In this document: positions 32,388 to 40,567 of the stretch, piece by piece
Position numbering within the stretch: the stretch's first letter is position 1
Layout of the letters: every line of letters begins with the position of its first letter
DNA from: Halalkalibacter alkalisediminis
GTDB taxonomy: Bacteria > Bacillota > Bacilli > Bacillales > Bacillaceae_D
Assembly: GCF_028610705.1 (NCBI RefSeq)
Contig: NZ_JAQQWT010000028.1
Location: forward strand, 1 to 43,070
Length of the DNA: 43,070 nt
Direction: 5' to 3'
Notes under the pieces: generated by a model
Told to the model about the DNA's origin: nothing
Database searches by the model: none
What the model saw: the letters and a program-made list of their open reading frames with translations, nothing else
Position numbers and translations under genes: made by a program

Positions 32388-33505
32388 GTACCAACGAGTC
32401 TGTCTATGTCAAAAAAGAGCTATTACGTCATTTTGTAAAAGACGTGTTTCAATCATGCGGAGTGTCAAATGAACATAGTCGTACAGCTTCAGATGTGCTC
32501 TGTTATGCTGATGAACATGGCTTTGACACGCATGGGGTAACCAATCTTGGGCGGATTTATATCGAGCGCTTGCAGGACGGCCGCATCAATCCGCAAGCGG
32601 AATTTGCGATCGTTCAAGAGACGCCTGCTGCATCGGTCATCGATGCCAACAACGGGTTGGGGCTGGTCGCAGGAGAGCATGCGATGAAGCTCGCCATTGA
32701 AAAAGCGAAAAATCTTGGAGTCGGTTGTGTCGTCGTACGCCGTAGCTCGCATTTTGGAAGTGCAGGCTATTATACAAGTCAAGCACTTGATGCCGGGATG
32801 ATCGGCATGGCGATGACCAATCTTGGTTCGCAAACGATTGCCCGCCCTTTAGGAGGCTCTGTGAACATGATTGGTACTAATCCGATTGCAGTTAGTGCAC
32901 CAGCAGAGAACGTTCCTCCGTTCGTCCTTGATATGAGCACGACAGTCGTTGCCACAGGTAAAATTCGAGCGGCCCAGCGTCGAGGAGAATCGATTCCAGA
33001 AGGATGGCTTATAGACGATTTGTGCCAGCCGCTCACTGATCCACATACATACGATGCGGGAACGGGTCACCTTCAGATGCTTGGAGGAGGGCTTACGACT
33101 GGAGGGGCAAAAGGGTATGGCTTAGGGCTTTTAGTCGATATTCTTTGCGGGGTCCTTTCAGGTGCCAATGTCGGTCCAGATCCAAAGCTACTCGAGCCGG
33201 GAGGAGAAGAGCGTGCCAATGAAGATCAAAATATCGGTCACTTCTTTCTTGCATTAAACATCGAGGCATTTCGCCCTCGAGAGGAATTTACGTCTCATAT
33301 GGACAGTATGTTGGAAACGCTGCTAAACTGCCCGCCGGCATCGTACGCGAAACAAGTCGTCTATCCTGGCTATAACGAATCGATGCAAAAGCAAGCATCG
33401 GAGCTGGTCCCGATAGATTCTGTCGTATTTCAAGAGTTAACAGCACTTGCAAAGCGACAAGGTGTGCAGATACTTGAAATGGAAAGGGAGGCATCTCACT
33501 CATGA
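32384..33505 (+). CDS. Ldh-family (malate/lactate dehydrogenase type 2) oxidoreductase
   Basis: The 373-residue enzyme belongs to the non-Rossmann malate/L-lactate dehydrogenase family. It shows ADEHGFDTHGVTNLGRIYIE, the conserved RRSSHFGSAGYYT with the catalytic His, and GTNPIAVSAPAENVPPFVLD. Relatives reduce 2-oxo acids, diketogulonate or cyclic imino acids (DpkA type) with NAD(P)H. In this operon a 2-oxo or imino acid step on a uronic-acid-like or amino-acid-like intermediate is plausible. It sits in an unbroken overlapping series. The substrate is undetermined. Confidence 0.9.
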   Translation: MSTNESVYVKKELLRHFVKDVFQSCGVSNEHSRTASDVLCYADEHGFDTHGVTNLGRIYIERLQDGRINPQAEFAIVQETPAASVIDANNGLGLVAGEHAMKLAIEKAKNLGVGCVVVRRSSHFGSAGYYTSQALDAGMIGMAMTNLGSQTIARPLGGSVNMIGTNPIAVSAPAENVPPFVLDMSTTVVATGKIRAAQRRGESIPEGWLIDDLCQPLTDPHTYDAGTGHLQMLGGGLTTGGAKGYGLGLLVDILCGVLSGANVGPDPKLLEPGGEERANEDQNIGHFFLALNIEAFRPREEFTSHMDSMLETLLNCPPASYAKQVVYPGYNESMQKQASELVPIDSVVFQELTALAKRQGVQILEMEREASHS

Positions 33506-34416
33506 GAATTGGCATGATCGGCATGGGAGTCATCTCTAAATTCTACGTTCACGCTCTAGAGTACAAATTGAACGATCCTGTATTAGTAGCTGTATGCGAT
33601 TTGAACGAGGAGAGAATGAATCGGTTTTTAGATGAAGGAGTATCTTGTTTCCGTAATTATCATGATCTGCTTGCTCAAAAAGACATCGATGCAGTCATCA
33701 TCAATGTTCCAAACGACAAGCATTTTCAAATTTGCCGCGATGCTCTGCGAGCAGGCAAACATGTCTGTTGTGAGAAACCTTTGACGCTCACAGTGGAAGA
33801 AGCCAAGGAGCTCGTTTCGATCTCGAAAAAGACGAACGGCACCTTGTTCACCGCTTTTCACCGCCGTTACAATGTTTATTTTGTCAGTGCATTAAAGGAG
33901 TTTCACTCAGCTGATGAGGTTGCCTCTATTCATGCTCGTTATTTGGAGAAAATTGAAGAGCATGCAGGAGAAGACAAATGGTATCTCGAGCCGGAACGCT
34001 GCGGCGGAGGATGTGTGGCTGATAACGGTCCGAATGTATTTGACACTCTCGCCTTTTTCCTTGGGAACATGACGGTTGAATCCGCTGACATTACTCGGAA
34101 TCAACAAAACGTGGATGTCAAAGCTTCTATTCAGTTGAAGACCGATTCAGGGACGCCTGTTCATGTCGAACTAGATTGGGCTTATGAAAATGGCGAGAAG
34201 AAAGATGTCCACATCATGTTAAAGGACGGCAGACAGATTTATGTGGATATGCTCGAAGGATTTTCGGAGTTTAAGTCGTCCTTATATCACGAATATAATG
34301 AAATTCTGCTTGATTTCAAAAAGAAGATCGAATCTGGCGGCTGCCACGGTGAAGATGGACTTGATGCGGTGCGCTTAGTCAATGAAACCTACAAGCTAGA
34401 GGCCTTGAAAGCATGA
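33502..34416 (+). CDS. Gfo/Idh/MocA-family oxidoreductase, copy 2
   Basis: The 304-residue NAD(P)-dependent enzyme opens with IGMIGMGVISKFYVHALEYK, has the EKP motif in GKHVCCEKPLTLTVEEAKEL, and carries the later segment ERCGGGCVADNGPNVFDTLA, where the catalytic Asn/Asp-His region of the family lies. It is shorter than copy 1 and differs in its C-terminal half, so the two probably act on different sugar-like substrates. A GGGAGG ribosome site lies inside the previous gene, and the two overlap by four bases. Confidence 0.9.
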   Translation: MRIGMIGMGVISKFYVHALEYKLNDPVLVAVCDLNEERMNRFLDEGVSCFRNYHDLLAQKDIDAVIINVPNDKHFQICRDALRAGKHVCCEKPLTLTVEEAKELVSISKKTNGTLFTAFHRRYNVYFVSALKEFHSADEVASIHARYLEKIEEHAGEDKWYLEPERCGGGCVADNGPNVFDTLAFFLGNMTVESADITRNQQNVDVKASIQLKTDSGTPVHVELDWAYENGEKKDVHIMLKDGRQIYVDMLEGFSEFKSSLYHEYNEILLDFKKKIESGGCHGEDGLDAVRLVNETYKLEALKA

Positions 34417-34802
34417 GTCGTCAAGCAAAGCGAATTGTCGAAGGAGCATTTGTAAAATTATTATTTCACAAACAAGAACAACGCGGCATGAGACTGATTG
34501 AATTTGAGACGCGCTGCGTCCGAAAAGGGGAAATCCATGAGATTGTGACAACAACTCACAAAGAGGCAAAAAGCGGGGATGTCATCAACCGCGTTGGATT
34601 TCTAGGATTTGCAGAAATGAACTGTGGCGGTGTCATTGAGCGCGGCGACCAAGTGAAAGTGAATGGAAGAGTGATCGGTAGCGTATTAGGTTTTGATGAG
34701 TGCCACTTTCCGAATCATTATAATATTCTCATCGCCGTTGATGAAACAGCGACCGCAACAGAAGTAGATCTTACCGTCGAATCTGCGATTACGTTTGGAT
34801 AG
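34413..34802 (+). CDS. small uncharacterised protein (possibly DUF6917)
   Basis: The 129-residue soluble protein has no catalytic motif that I recognise. A conserved-looking core runs GDVINRVGFLGFAEMNCGG, then VIERGDQVKVNGRVIGSVLG and FDECHFPNHYNILIAVD. The alternating strands and the GD-V-NG turn suggest a small beta-barrel. I have a weak memory of this pattern as DUF6917 but cannot confirm it. It overlaps the preceding oxidoreductase by four bases and is followed by the B3/B4-domain gene, so it belongs to the operon. Confidence 0.7.
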   Translation: MSRQAKRIVEGAFVKLLFHKQEQRGMRLIEFETRCVRKGEIHEIVTTTHKEAKSGDVINRVGFLGFAEMNCGGVIERGDQVKVNGRVIGSVLGFDECHFPNHYNILIAVDETATATEVDLTVESAITFG

Positions 34803-34818
34803 CTAGGAAGGAGGATCC

Positions 34819-35496
34819 ATGTACCCAGTAATCTCGATGTCACATGAAGTTGAGCAAAAGCTAGAGGGGGTGCAAGTATACGCTATAAACCTAGACCTTG
34901 ATCCTCTTGATGAAGACAATAGCCAAGTAAGCTATGAAAAAGATTGGCATGCTTTGCATGAGGTTTGGCAGGGGAAAACCAAAGCAGAAGTCGTTCAAAC
35001 CGAACGCATCACAGCGTATCGCAACTTTTATAAGCTTCTTGGCTTCAATACGAAAAAAACACTGCCATCTGTACAAAATCTTATCCAGCGCTTTCTCATG
35101 AAAGAGAAATTAGACCGCATTCCTGTTATTCACCCGATCGTCGATGCCGTAAATATAGCCGCGGTGAAAACGCTAATTCCACTTGGGGTGTTCGATGCTA
35201 ATTGTGTTGAGGGGGAGATTTCTTTGACGTTATCGCGTGGAGGTGAGACCTTTCAGCCACTTGGCTATAAAGAACCGGAAGAATTGGCAGCTGATGTTCT
35301 CGTATTAGCGGATGATCAGAAGGTTTTGTCGCAGTTCTGTTACCGGGACAGCGAGGCGCAAAAAATAAGAGAGCGAACGCGTTCAATCTGGCTGCTAGGG
35401 TGTCAAGTTCCTTGTGTATCAAATGAAGCAGTCTATCAGGCATTGGACGAAGCACAAGAGCAATTAAAACGAGTTTATAAACTTACAAAAAGGTAA
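34819..35496 (+). CDS. stand-alone B3/B4 (tRNA-synthetase editing-like) domain protein
   Basis: The 225-residue protein resembles the B3/B4 domain of the phenylalanyl-tRNA synthetase beta subunit. It shows TAYRNFYKLLGFNTKKTLPS, then IPVIHPIVDAVNIAAVKTLI and PLGVFDANCVEGEISLTLSR. In the synthetase this domain hydrolyses mischarged Tyr-tRNA(Phe). Free-standing versions are widespread but little understood. In this operon it might edit or use an aminoacyl-tRNA, or bind an aromatic amino acid, which would fit the trp genes. That link is inference. It has an AAGGAGGATCC ribosome site. Confidence 0.85.
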   Translation: MYPVISMSHEVEQKLEGVQVYAINLDLDPLDEDNSQVSYEKDWHALHEVWQGKTKAEVVQTERITAYRNFYKLLGFNTKKTLPSVQNLIQRFLMKEKLDRIPVIHPIVDAVNIAAVKTLIPLGVFDANCVEGEISLTLSRGGETFQPLGYKEPEELAADVLVLADDQKVLSQFCYRDSEAQKIRERTRSIWLLGCQVPCVSNEAVYQALDEAQEQLKRVYKLTKR

Positions 35497-35514
35497 ATAA
35501 AGAGGTGGACACGG

Positions 35515-36876
35515 GTGAATCTTGTTGAGAAAATCCAATCCAAGCAAGCACATGTAGGCATTATTGGCTTAGGGTATGTAGGGCTGCCTCTAGGGGCTGC
35601 CTTTGCCGAAAGCGGCCTTCAAGTAACAGGCATTGACTTAAACAAGGACAAAGTCGAGACGTTAAATCGCGGTCTTTCTTATATCACGGATATTGAAAAT
35701 GAGACGATTCAAACCATCGTTGAAAAAGGAAAGTTTCAAGCAACGACCGACTTCTCGGCGATTACCAAGCTCGATGCAATTTGCATTTGCGTACCAACCC
35801 CATTAAACAAGAACCAGGAGCCGGACCTTTCTTATGTTGAAGCGGTTATGACAGAACTTCAAGCCTATTTGCAGCCTGAAACACTCGTCATCTTGGAAAG
35901 CACAACGTATCCGGGTACGACCGAGGAGCGAATTGAAAAGGTATTAGCCCGCTCAGGACTTATCGCTGGCATTAACTATTATTTATGCTATTCCCCTGAG
36001 CGCGTCGATCCCGGAAACAAAACCTATACAATCTATAACACGCCAAAAGTGATTGGCGGTGTGACGAAAAAATGCCAGCAGCTCGCCGAAACGCTTTATG
36101 GAACGATTGTAAACGAAACGATACTCGTATCGAATCCAAAGGTTGCCGAGATGTCAAAGCTTCTCGAAAATACATTTCGAAGCGTCAATATCGCCTTTAT
36201 TAATGAAATGGCCTTAATGTGTGATAGAATCGGTGTCAATATATGGGAAGTGATTCATGCAGCTTCTACCAAACCTTTTGGATTCATGTCGTTTTATCCG
36301 GGACCAGGGATTGGCGGTCACTGTATCCCGCTTGATCCCATGTATTTATCCTGGAGAGCGAAAGAAGTCAATTTCTTCAGCCGCTTCATTGAGCTGTCAC
36401 AAGACATCAACAGCAATATGCCAAGATTTGTTGTCCGTAAAGTAGCAGAATTACTGAATACACAGAAGAAATGTATTAATGGATCACGCATTCTCTTGCT
36501 TGGGATGGCCTATAAACCGGATGTAAATGACCTCAGGGAATCTCCCAGTCTAGATATCTATGAACTGCTGAAGGAAAAAGGTGCTCTCATGACGGTCAAT
36601 GACCCTTGCTGCGATATGATGTTTGACGTAAGCAATGAGGAAGTTGAATTGCAACATACGATTAACTATGCAGAGCTAGGCAGCTATGACTTGGTCGTCA
36701 TGCTTACCGCCCACTCAGCGTATAACTTTAATAAGATCGCGGAATCCGGCGTGTTGATTTTAGATACTCGTAATGCCTTCAAAGGGGTACAAGCACCGAA
36801 TATTGTCCGGATTGGCGACGCATTAGGAGAGGTTCATCCTGAAACCCCTAAAGAAAAAGTTCTTGTGAGCGGATAA
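35515..36876 (+). CDS. nucleotide-sugar 6-dehydrogenase (WbpA/UDP-GlcNAc dehydrogenase type)
   Basis: The 453-residue enzyme belongs to the UDP-glucose/GDP-mannose dehydrogenase family. It has NAD binding at HVGIIGLGYVGLPLGAAFAE, YSPERVDPGNKTY, and the catalytic Cys in GPGIGGHCIPLDPMYLSW. A C-terminal UDP-binding domain follows (LLLGMAYKPDVNDLRESPSL). The pattern fits the UDP-N-acetylhexosamine 6-dehydrogenase branch better than UDP-glucose dehydrogenase. It oxidises C6 to the uronate in two steps. With the Gfo/Idh and DegT genes upstream it completes a WbpA-B-E-like set for a 3-amino-hexuronate. The start is a GTG at 35515 with AGAGGTGG upstream. It is the last gene of the operon. Confidence 0.92.
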   Translation: MNLVEKIQSKQAHVGIIGLGYVGLPLGAAFAESGLQVTGIDLNKDKVETLNRGLSYITDIENETIQTIVEKGKFQATTDFSAITKLDAICICVPTPLNKNQEPDLSYVEAVMTELQAYLQPETLVILESTTYPGTTEERIEKVLARSGLIAGINYYLCYSPERVDPGNKTYTIYNTPKVIGGVTKKCQQLAETLYGTIVNETILVSNPKVAEMSKLLENTFRSVNIAFINEMALMCDRIGVNIWEVIHAASTKPFGFMSFYPGPGIGGHCIPLDPMYLSWRAKEVNFFSRFIELSQDINSNMPRFVVRKVAELLNTQKKCINGSRILLLGMAYKPDVNDLRESPSLDIYELLKEKGALMTVNDPCCDMMFDVSNEEVELQHTINYAELGSYDLVVMLTAHSAYNFNKIAESGVLILDTRNAFKGVQAPNIVRIGDALGEVHPETPKEKVLVSG

Positions 36877-36893
36877 CGTTTGTATAGAATCCT

Positions 36894-36937
36894 AAGAAAC
36901 TACAGATTCGTTTTGATGATTTGTAGTTTCTTTTTTT
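36894..36937 (+). terminator. intrinsic terminator of the trp/sugar operon
   Basis: The arms AAGAAACTACA and TGTAGTTTCTT form an 11-bp stem with a loop of about 15 bases and a T tail. It ends the operon between the nucleotide-sugar dehydrogenase and the convergent MocR gene, and with A residues on the other side it may work for both strands. Confidence 0.85.
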
Positions 36938-36962
36938 GGTGTTTATACTGCTTAGCTTCCCC

Positions 36963-38357
36963 TCACCCCAAACACTCAGCTAATCTCCGAATCCCTTCCT
37001 CAATCTCTTCCTCGCACAAATGACCATATCCTAAAATCATCTGGTTTTGATGCTTTCCTTTTTCAATCGCATGATCCTCCACTGGGTAGACGCGAATGCC
37101 GTTATCGCGCATTTTCTTTACGAAATCCTCTGTAAAAACCGTATGTTGATACTCTGCTACAAGGTGCAATCCAGTCGAATGGCCCAAAATCTTCACTTGA
37201 TGTGAAAAACGTTTCTCTATTACTTCAACCAGATGATCGCGTCTCTTTTTATAGATTTTTTTCATATTATGGATATGTCGTTCTAAATATCCTTCTTCCA
37301 TAAAACGTCCTAAGGTGATCTGCTCCAATGACGGAGTGTGCAGATCTGTGAACCATTTTAACTTACGGCACTCTTTAATTAAGCGTGGAGGAAGGATGAG
37401 ATATCCTAGACGCAGAGCAGGCGATAGTATTTTGCTAAAGGAACCGATGTAAATAACGTGATCGGTATCTAACCCTTGCAAAGAGCTGATCGGCGCCCCT
37501 TCATAACGAAACTCGCTGTCATAATCATCTTCGACAATGTAACAGCCTGTTGCTCTTGCATATTGAATCAGCTGGATTCGGCGCTGAATTGGCAAAGTGC
37601 TCCCTAATGGATACTGATGGGAAGGGGTAACAAAGATACATTTTGGGTTAAAATCTGGGGTGATTAATTCTGTCCTCATTCCATTTTCATCAACAGGGAT
37701 TGGATGAAGGATGGAACCAGGTGTTGAAAAAATCGTTTGAATATCTCTTGTAACGGGATCCTCCATCAGAATTTGATCGCCTTTTTTTAGCAGTAGTTTT
37801 GCTACAAGCGTTAACGCTTGCGTCGCACCGGATGTGATGACAAGCTGATGAGGCTGGCACTGGACCCCGCGTGATTTCACTAAATAACGGGCTAGGGCCT
37901 GTCTTAGTTCAGGGCGTCCTTCCGGATAGCCGTAGCTCAAAACTGTATGAGAGCTGTTCATACAAACATCATAAGACAATTTCGCCCATGTCTTTCGCGG
38001 AAAGAACTGTAAGTCAGGCAGACCGGAGCGAAAGTCGATTAAATCTTTTTCGTCAGAGAGCTCATCACGTTCAAAGAAAGGATCGCTTTTCGTGTGATGC
38101 AGCTGTTCCAAATAAGCTCCTTCAGCAACAAAGGTCCCGGAACCGTGACGCGCTTCGATATAGCCCTCAGCGATCAATTGCTCATAGGCTTCTAACACAA
38201 CATTGCGGGAAACGTCTAATTCGTTTGCGAGCTGGCGTGTCGATGGCAGTCGTTCTCCTGCAAGAAGATTCCCTTGCAAGATTCGCGTGCGTATTTGTGT
38301 ATAGACTTGGCGGATGAACGGAATGTCTCGTTTTTGATCAATTGGAACCCAAATCAT
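36963..38357 (-). CDS. MocR/PdxR-family transcriptional regulator
   Basis: The 464-residue regulator fuses a GntR-type winged helix (residues about 10-80, with LPSTRQLANELDVSRNVVLE and AEGYIEARHGSGTFVA) to a class I aminotransferase-like domain. YIGSFSKILSPALRLGYLIL holds the PLP-binding Lys. Such proteins sense PLP or an aminated effector and activate or repress nearby transporter or biosynthetic genes. The ATG at 38357 is chosen because AGAGGGG lies just upstream. A longer frame starts 13 codons earlier. It is divergent from the EamA gene, with direct repeats between them that also occur before trpD. Confidence 0.92.
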   Translation of the reverse strand: MIWVPIDQKRDIPFIRQVYTQIRTRILQGNLLAGERLPSTRQLANELDVSRNVVLEAYEQLIAEGYIEARHGSGTFVAEGAYLEQLHHTKSDPFFERDELSDEKDLIDFRSGLPDLQFFPRKTWAKLSYDVCMNSSHTVLSYGYPEGRPELRQALARYLVKSRGVQCQPHQLVITSGATQALTLVAKLLLKKGDQILMEDPVTRDIQTIFSTPGSILHPIPVDENGMRTELITPDFNPKCIFVTPSHQYPLGSTLPIQRRIQLIQYARATGCYIVEDDYDSEFRYEGAPISSLQGLDTDHVIYIGSFSKILSPALRLGYLILPPRLIKECRKLKWFTDLHTPSLEQITLGRFMEEGYLERHIHNMKKIYKKRRDHLVEVIEKRFSHQVKILGHSTGLHLVAEYQHTVFTEDFVKKMRDNGIRVYPVEDHAIEKGKHQNQMILGYGHLCEEEIEEGIRRLAECLG

Positions 38358-38381
38358 GTTTTCCCCTCTCATAATAAGAAA

Positions 38382-38417
38382 AATTGGTACTACCAAACTT
38401 TGCGATAAGTGGTACTA
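38382..38417 (+). promoter_or_regulatory. direct repeats between MocR and EamA genes
   Basis: AATTGGTACTA (38382-38392) and AAGTGGTACTA (38407-38417) lie 25 bases apart in the divergent promoter region. Spaced direct repeats are the usual binding mode of MocR regulators. The same core occurs twice, 24 bases apart, before trpD at 22212-22246. A possible EamA -10 (TAGAAT) is at 38444. Confidence 0.6.
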
Positions 38418-38487
38418 CTGTCAACCAGTTTACCATGGTAGGTTAGAATAAGGAAGTTTATTCCAGGTTATAGGAGGGAATATAGAT

Positions 38488-39420
38488 ATGAATGAAAGGA
38501 TCTCGGCTCATCTAAAAATTATTTTCGCGATGGCGATCGTCGGAAGCTCTGTCGTTGCAGGAAAATTGCTCGTCGAAAGCTTTCCTGTGTTTCTCGCTTC
38601 CGAATTACGGTTTCTCATCGCTGCCCTCATTCTCGTTCCATTGCTGCTGAAAATAGAAGGAATTCCGGCTTTCAGCAAAAAAGATATCGGGATTCTCTTT
38701 TTACAAGCGCTATCCGGTGTCTTTTTATTCAGTATCTTTATGCTGTATGGGTTAAAATACACAACCGCCATGGAAGGAGGTATCATCACGAGCACGCTGC
38801 CGGCTGTTGTCGCTGTTATTGCATTTATCATGCTAAAAGAAAAGCTGACAAGATTTACGATCATCGGCATTTTGTTAGCAGTAGGTGGAACGCTCGCCAT
38901 TAATATATCCGGTGCGTTCTCAGACATTGAGCGCGGCGCAGCCCCCATACTAGGAAATCTATTAATCATTGGTGCTGTCATTGGCGAAGCCTTGTTTATT
39001 ATTTTTGGAAAATCGATTTCAAAAAGAGTCTCGCCCCTGGCTATCTCAACGATGGTTAGCGTATTTGGCGTCATTCTTTTCTTGCCGCTTGCGGTCTATG
39101 AAGCGACAAGTTTTCCCCTTACGGAAGTATCACTAAAAGATTGGGGACTCATCTTCTATTTTGGAGTGGTAGTCACCGTTCTTGCTTTTGTTTTAATGTA
39201 TCAAGGAATTGAAAAAGTTCCAGCAAGCACAGCTGGCGTCTTAACCGGTGTCTTGCCGATTAGTGCAGTGCTGCTCTCATCCTTGATTCTAAAAGAAAGC
39301 CTCTCATCGTTTCATGTCATTGGCATGGTGCTTGTCTTAGCCGCGATTTACTTGATTTCGGTTGATTCGAAAGCGGCGAAAAAGGAAGCGTCTCTAAAAG
39401 AGAAGAAAGTCATTTCCTAA
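38488..39420 (+). CDS. EamA/DMT-family transporter
   Basis: The 310-residue polytopic membrane protein has ten predicted membrane helices in two EamA repeats (residues about 5-140 and 155-295). The ends MNERISAHLKII and SKAAKKEASLKEKKV are charged and cytoplasmic. The family exports amino acids and small metabolites. Its divergent pairing with a MocR regulator is a common Bacillus arrangement. The repeats shared with the trp/sugar operon suggest that it could export that pathway's product or a related amino acid. A GGAGGG ribosome site precedes the ATG. Confidence 0.9.
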   Translation: MNERISAHLKIIFAMAIVGSSVVAGKLLVESFPVFLASELRFLIAALILVPLLLKIEGIPAFSKKDIGILFLQALSGVFLFSIFMLYGLKYTTAMEGGIITSTLPAVVAVIAFIMLKEKLTRFTIIGILLAVGGTLAINISGAFSDIERGAAPILGNLLIIGAVIGEALFIIFGKSISKRVSPLAISTMVSVFGVILFLPLAVYEATSFPLTEVSLKDWGLIFYFGVVVTVLAFVLMYQGIEKVPASTAGVLTGVLPISAVLLSSLILKESLSSFHVIGMVLVLAAIYLISVDSKAAKKEASLKEKKVIS

Positions 39421-39642
39421 AGGAGTCCCAAACCCTCAGGTGCTGTAGTGTACTGGCACGTCGACGATGTAACAGCAACTTTCAAGAAGTTGCTGTCTAG
39501 GGGAGCGAAAAATACGAGGTACCCACAGAAAAAGGCGGGGGGGATTATCACTGCTTGCGTGGTCGATCCCTTTAGGAATATCCTAGGCATTTTGTGCAAT
39601 CAGCACTATTTGGAGGTTTTGAGTTCGATCAAAAAAGTATAA
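39421..39642 (+). pseudogene. VOC (glyoxalase-like) protein, C-terminal half only
   Basis: Directly after the EamA stop codon, and in the same frame, sequence reads PKPSGAVVYWHVDDVTATFK, then KAGGIITACVVDPFRNILGI and LCNQHYLEV. This is the second half of a vicinal-oxygen-chelate domain. The first half of about 55 residues is absent and no proper start exists, although a GTG at 39448 opens a 64-codon frame. Read-through or a fusion with EamA is possible, but a deletion remnant is simpler. Confidence 0.7.
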
Positions 39643-39755
39643 CCCTCGCCGTCGGCATTCACAACAAAGGAAAAAGGTTCTACGAAAGGCAATTAGGTGA
39701 TAGATATTTTGTTCAATATAGTGTTTAGTTAAACACAATCTTAACCTTCTACGAA

Positions 39756-39787
39756 GGGCGCTTTTCTAGAATAATAGAATTGCGCTC
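39756..39787. repeat. hairpin near the 3' debris
   Basis: GGGCGCTTTTCTA pairs with TAGAATTGCGCTC, with a few mismatches. The GGGCGC core resembles the GGGCGCG end of the 24-base repeat. It may be part of a terminator or a small repeated element. No intact gene reads into it. Confidence 0.45.
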
Positions 39788-39821
39788 TTTCTTAATAAAT
39801 AGGGCCAGATTATGGAGGACC

Positions 39822-40135
39822 ATGTCTTATGGCCCTAAAGAAGAAGACTTGGTAATGTATATGTTCTACCCTGAAATTTTAAAGCCATAAAACAGCAATT
39901 TGAGTTAGACGAAGATAGTTCAATTGGATGCGGTGTGGAAAGCTATAAAATTTCAGAGTATGAAGAGTCTGATTTCGTTGGTTATTATGTGTTATTTGAT
40001 GTAAAAGGGTTTCATCAAGATAATAATGAAAACGGGTTAAGAACTGAGATAAAGGATACATTAAAATTCTCTGTAACTGTTGATGAAGAGGCAAAAATAG
40101 AACTTATTGAATATTTATCGAATGGGTGGAAATAA
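39822..40135 (+). pseudogene. hypothetical protein gene with one frameshift
   Basis: An ATG at 39822 with GGAGG eight bases upstream starts MSYGPKEEDLVMYMFYPEIL and then stops in the wrong frame. The continuation reads AIKQQFELDEDSSIGCGVES in the next frame and runs open to 40135 (FSVTVDEEAKIELIEYLSNGW). Joined, this would be about 104 residues of an acidic soluble protein. I do not recognise the family. A single-base change near 39886 would repair it. Confidence 0.5.
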
Positions 40136-40162
40136 GTAATTATTTGTTATAAAGGCATTGAC

Positions 40163-40186
40163 AATGATCTTCAACAATCGGGCGCG
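40163..40186 (+). repeat. 24-bp repeat, copy 2
   Basis: This is an exact copy of 19426-19449 in the same orientation. It lies about 50 bases before the group II intron and next to a hairpin (40203-40223). Confidence 0.8.
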
Positions 40187-40202
40187 TTCGTATTATAAGG
40201 TT

Positions 40203-40223
40203 AACCAGTAGTGATTACTGGTT
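40203..40223 (+). terminator. hairpin upstream of the group II intron
   Basis: The arms AACCAGTA and TACTGGTT form an 8-bp stem around a 5-base loop, followed by GGCCTATTTTATAGT. It ends 13 bases before the intron's 5' end. Some bacterial group II introns (class C) insert just after terminator-like hairpins, which this arrangement resembles. Confidence 0.5.
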
Positions 40224-40567
40224 GGCCTATTTTATAGTGTGCCCGGCATGTCTAACAGCTAGGTGGTGAAAGTCCACTATAGGCTTGGCAGTGGGAACTG
40301 TTAGCGAATGGCAAGGGTGTCTAGGGTGACCTAGAATCTGAAGGAAGCCGGACGCAAAATCTCGAGATAATGGACAGAAACTGGATATAAGGCTGACTGG
40401 AGGCGGACGAGTTTCCTAGACAAAACGAAGTCCTACACTGTCCAAATCTCCTACAGTAAATCCAGTAACTACGAGAGGAAAGGGGTTAGACTTACCCGGG
40501 AAGGTCTTGCCGGGGTTTTCGAGATGAAGAAACTTCATAAGAAAACAACGAACTCAGTGATGAGCTT

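Noticed and set aside
37871-38317. 148-codon plus-strand frame
   Set aside because: It is the complement of the helix-turn-helix region of the MocR gene, which has clear domain motifs. There is no ribosome site.
38508-39074. 188-codon minus-strand frame
   Set aside because: It is a shadow of the EamA transporter, with composition typical of antisense to hydrophobic codons.
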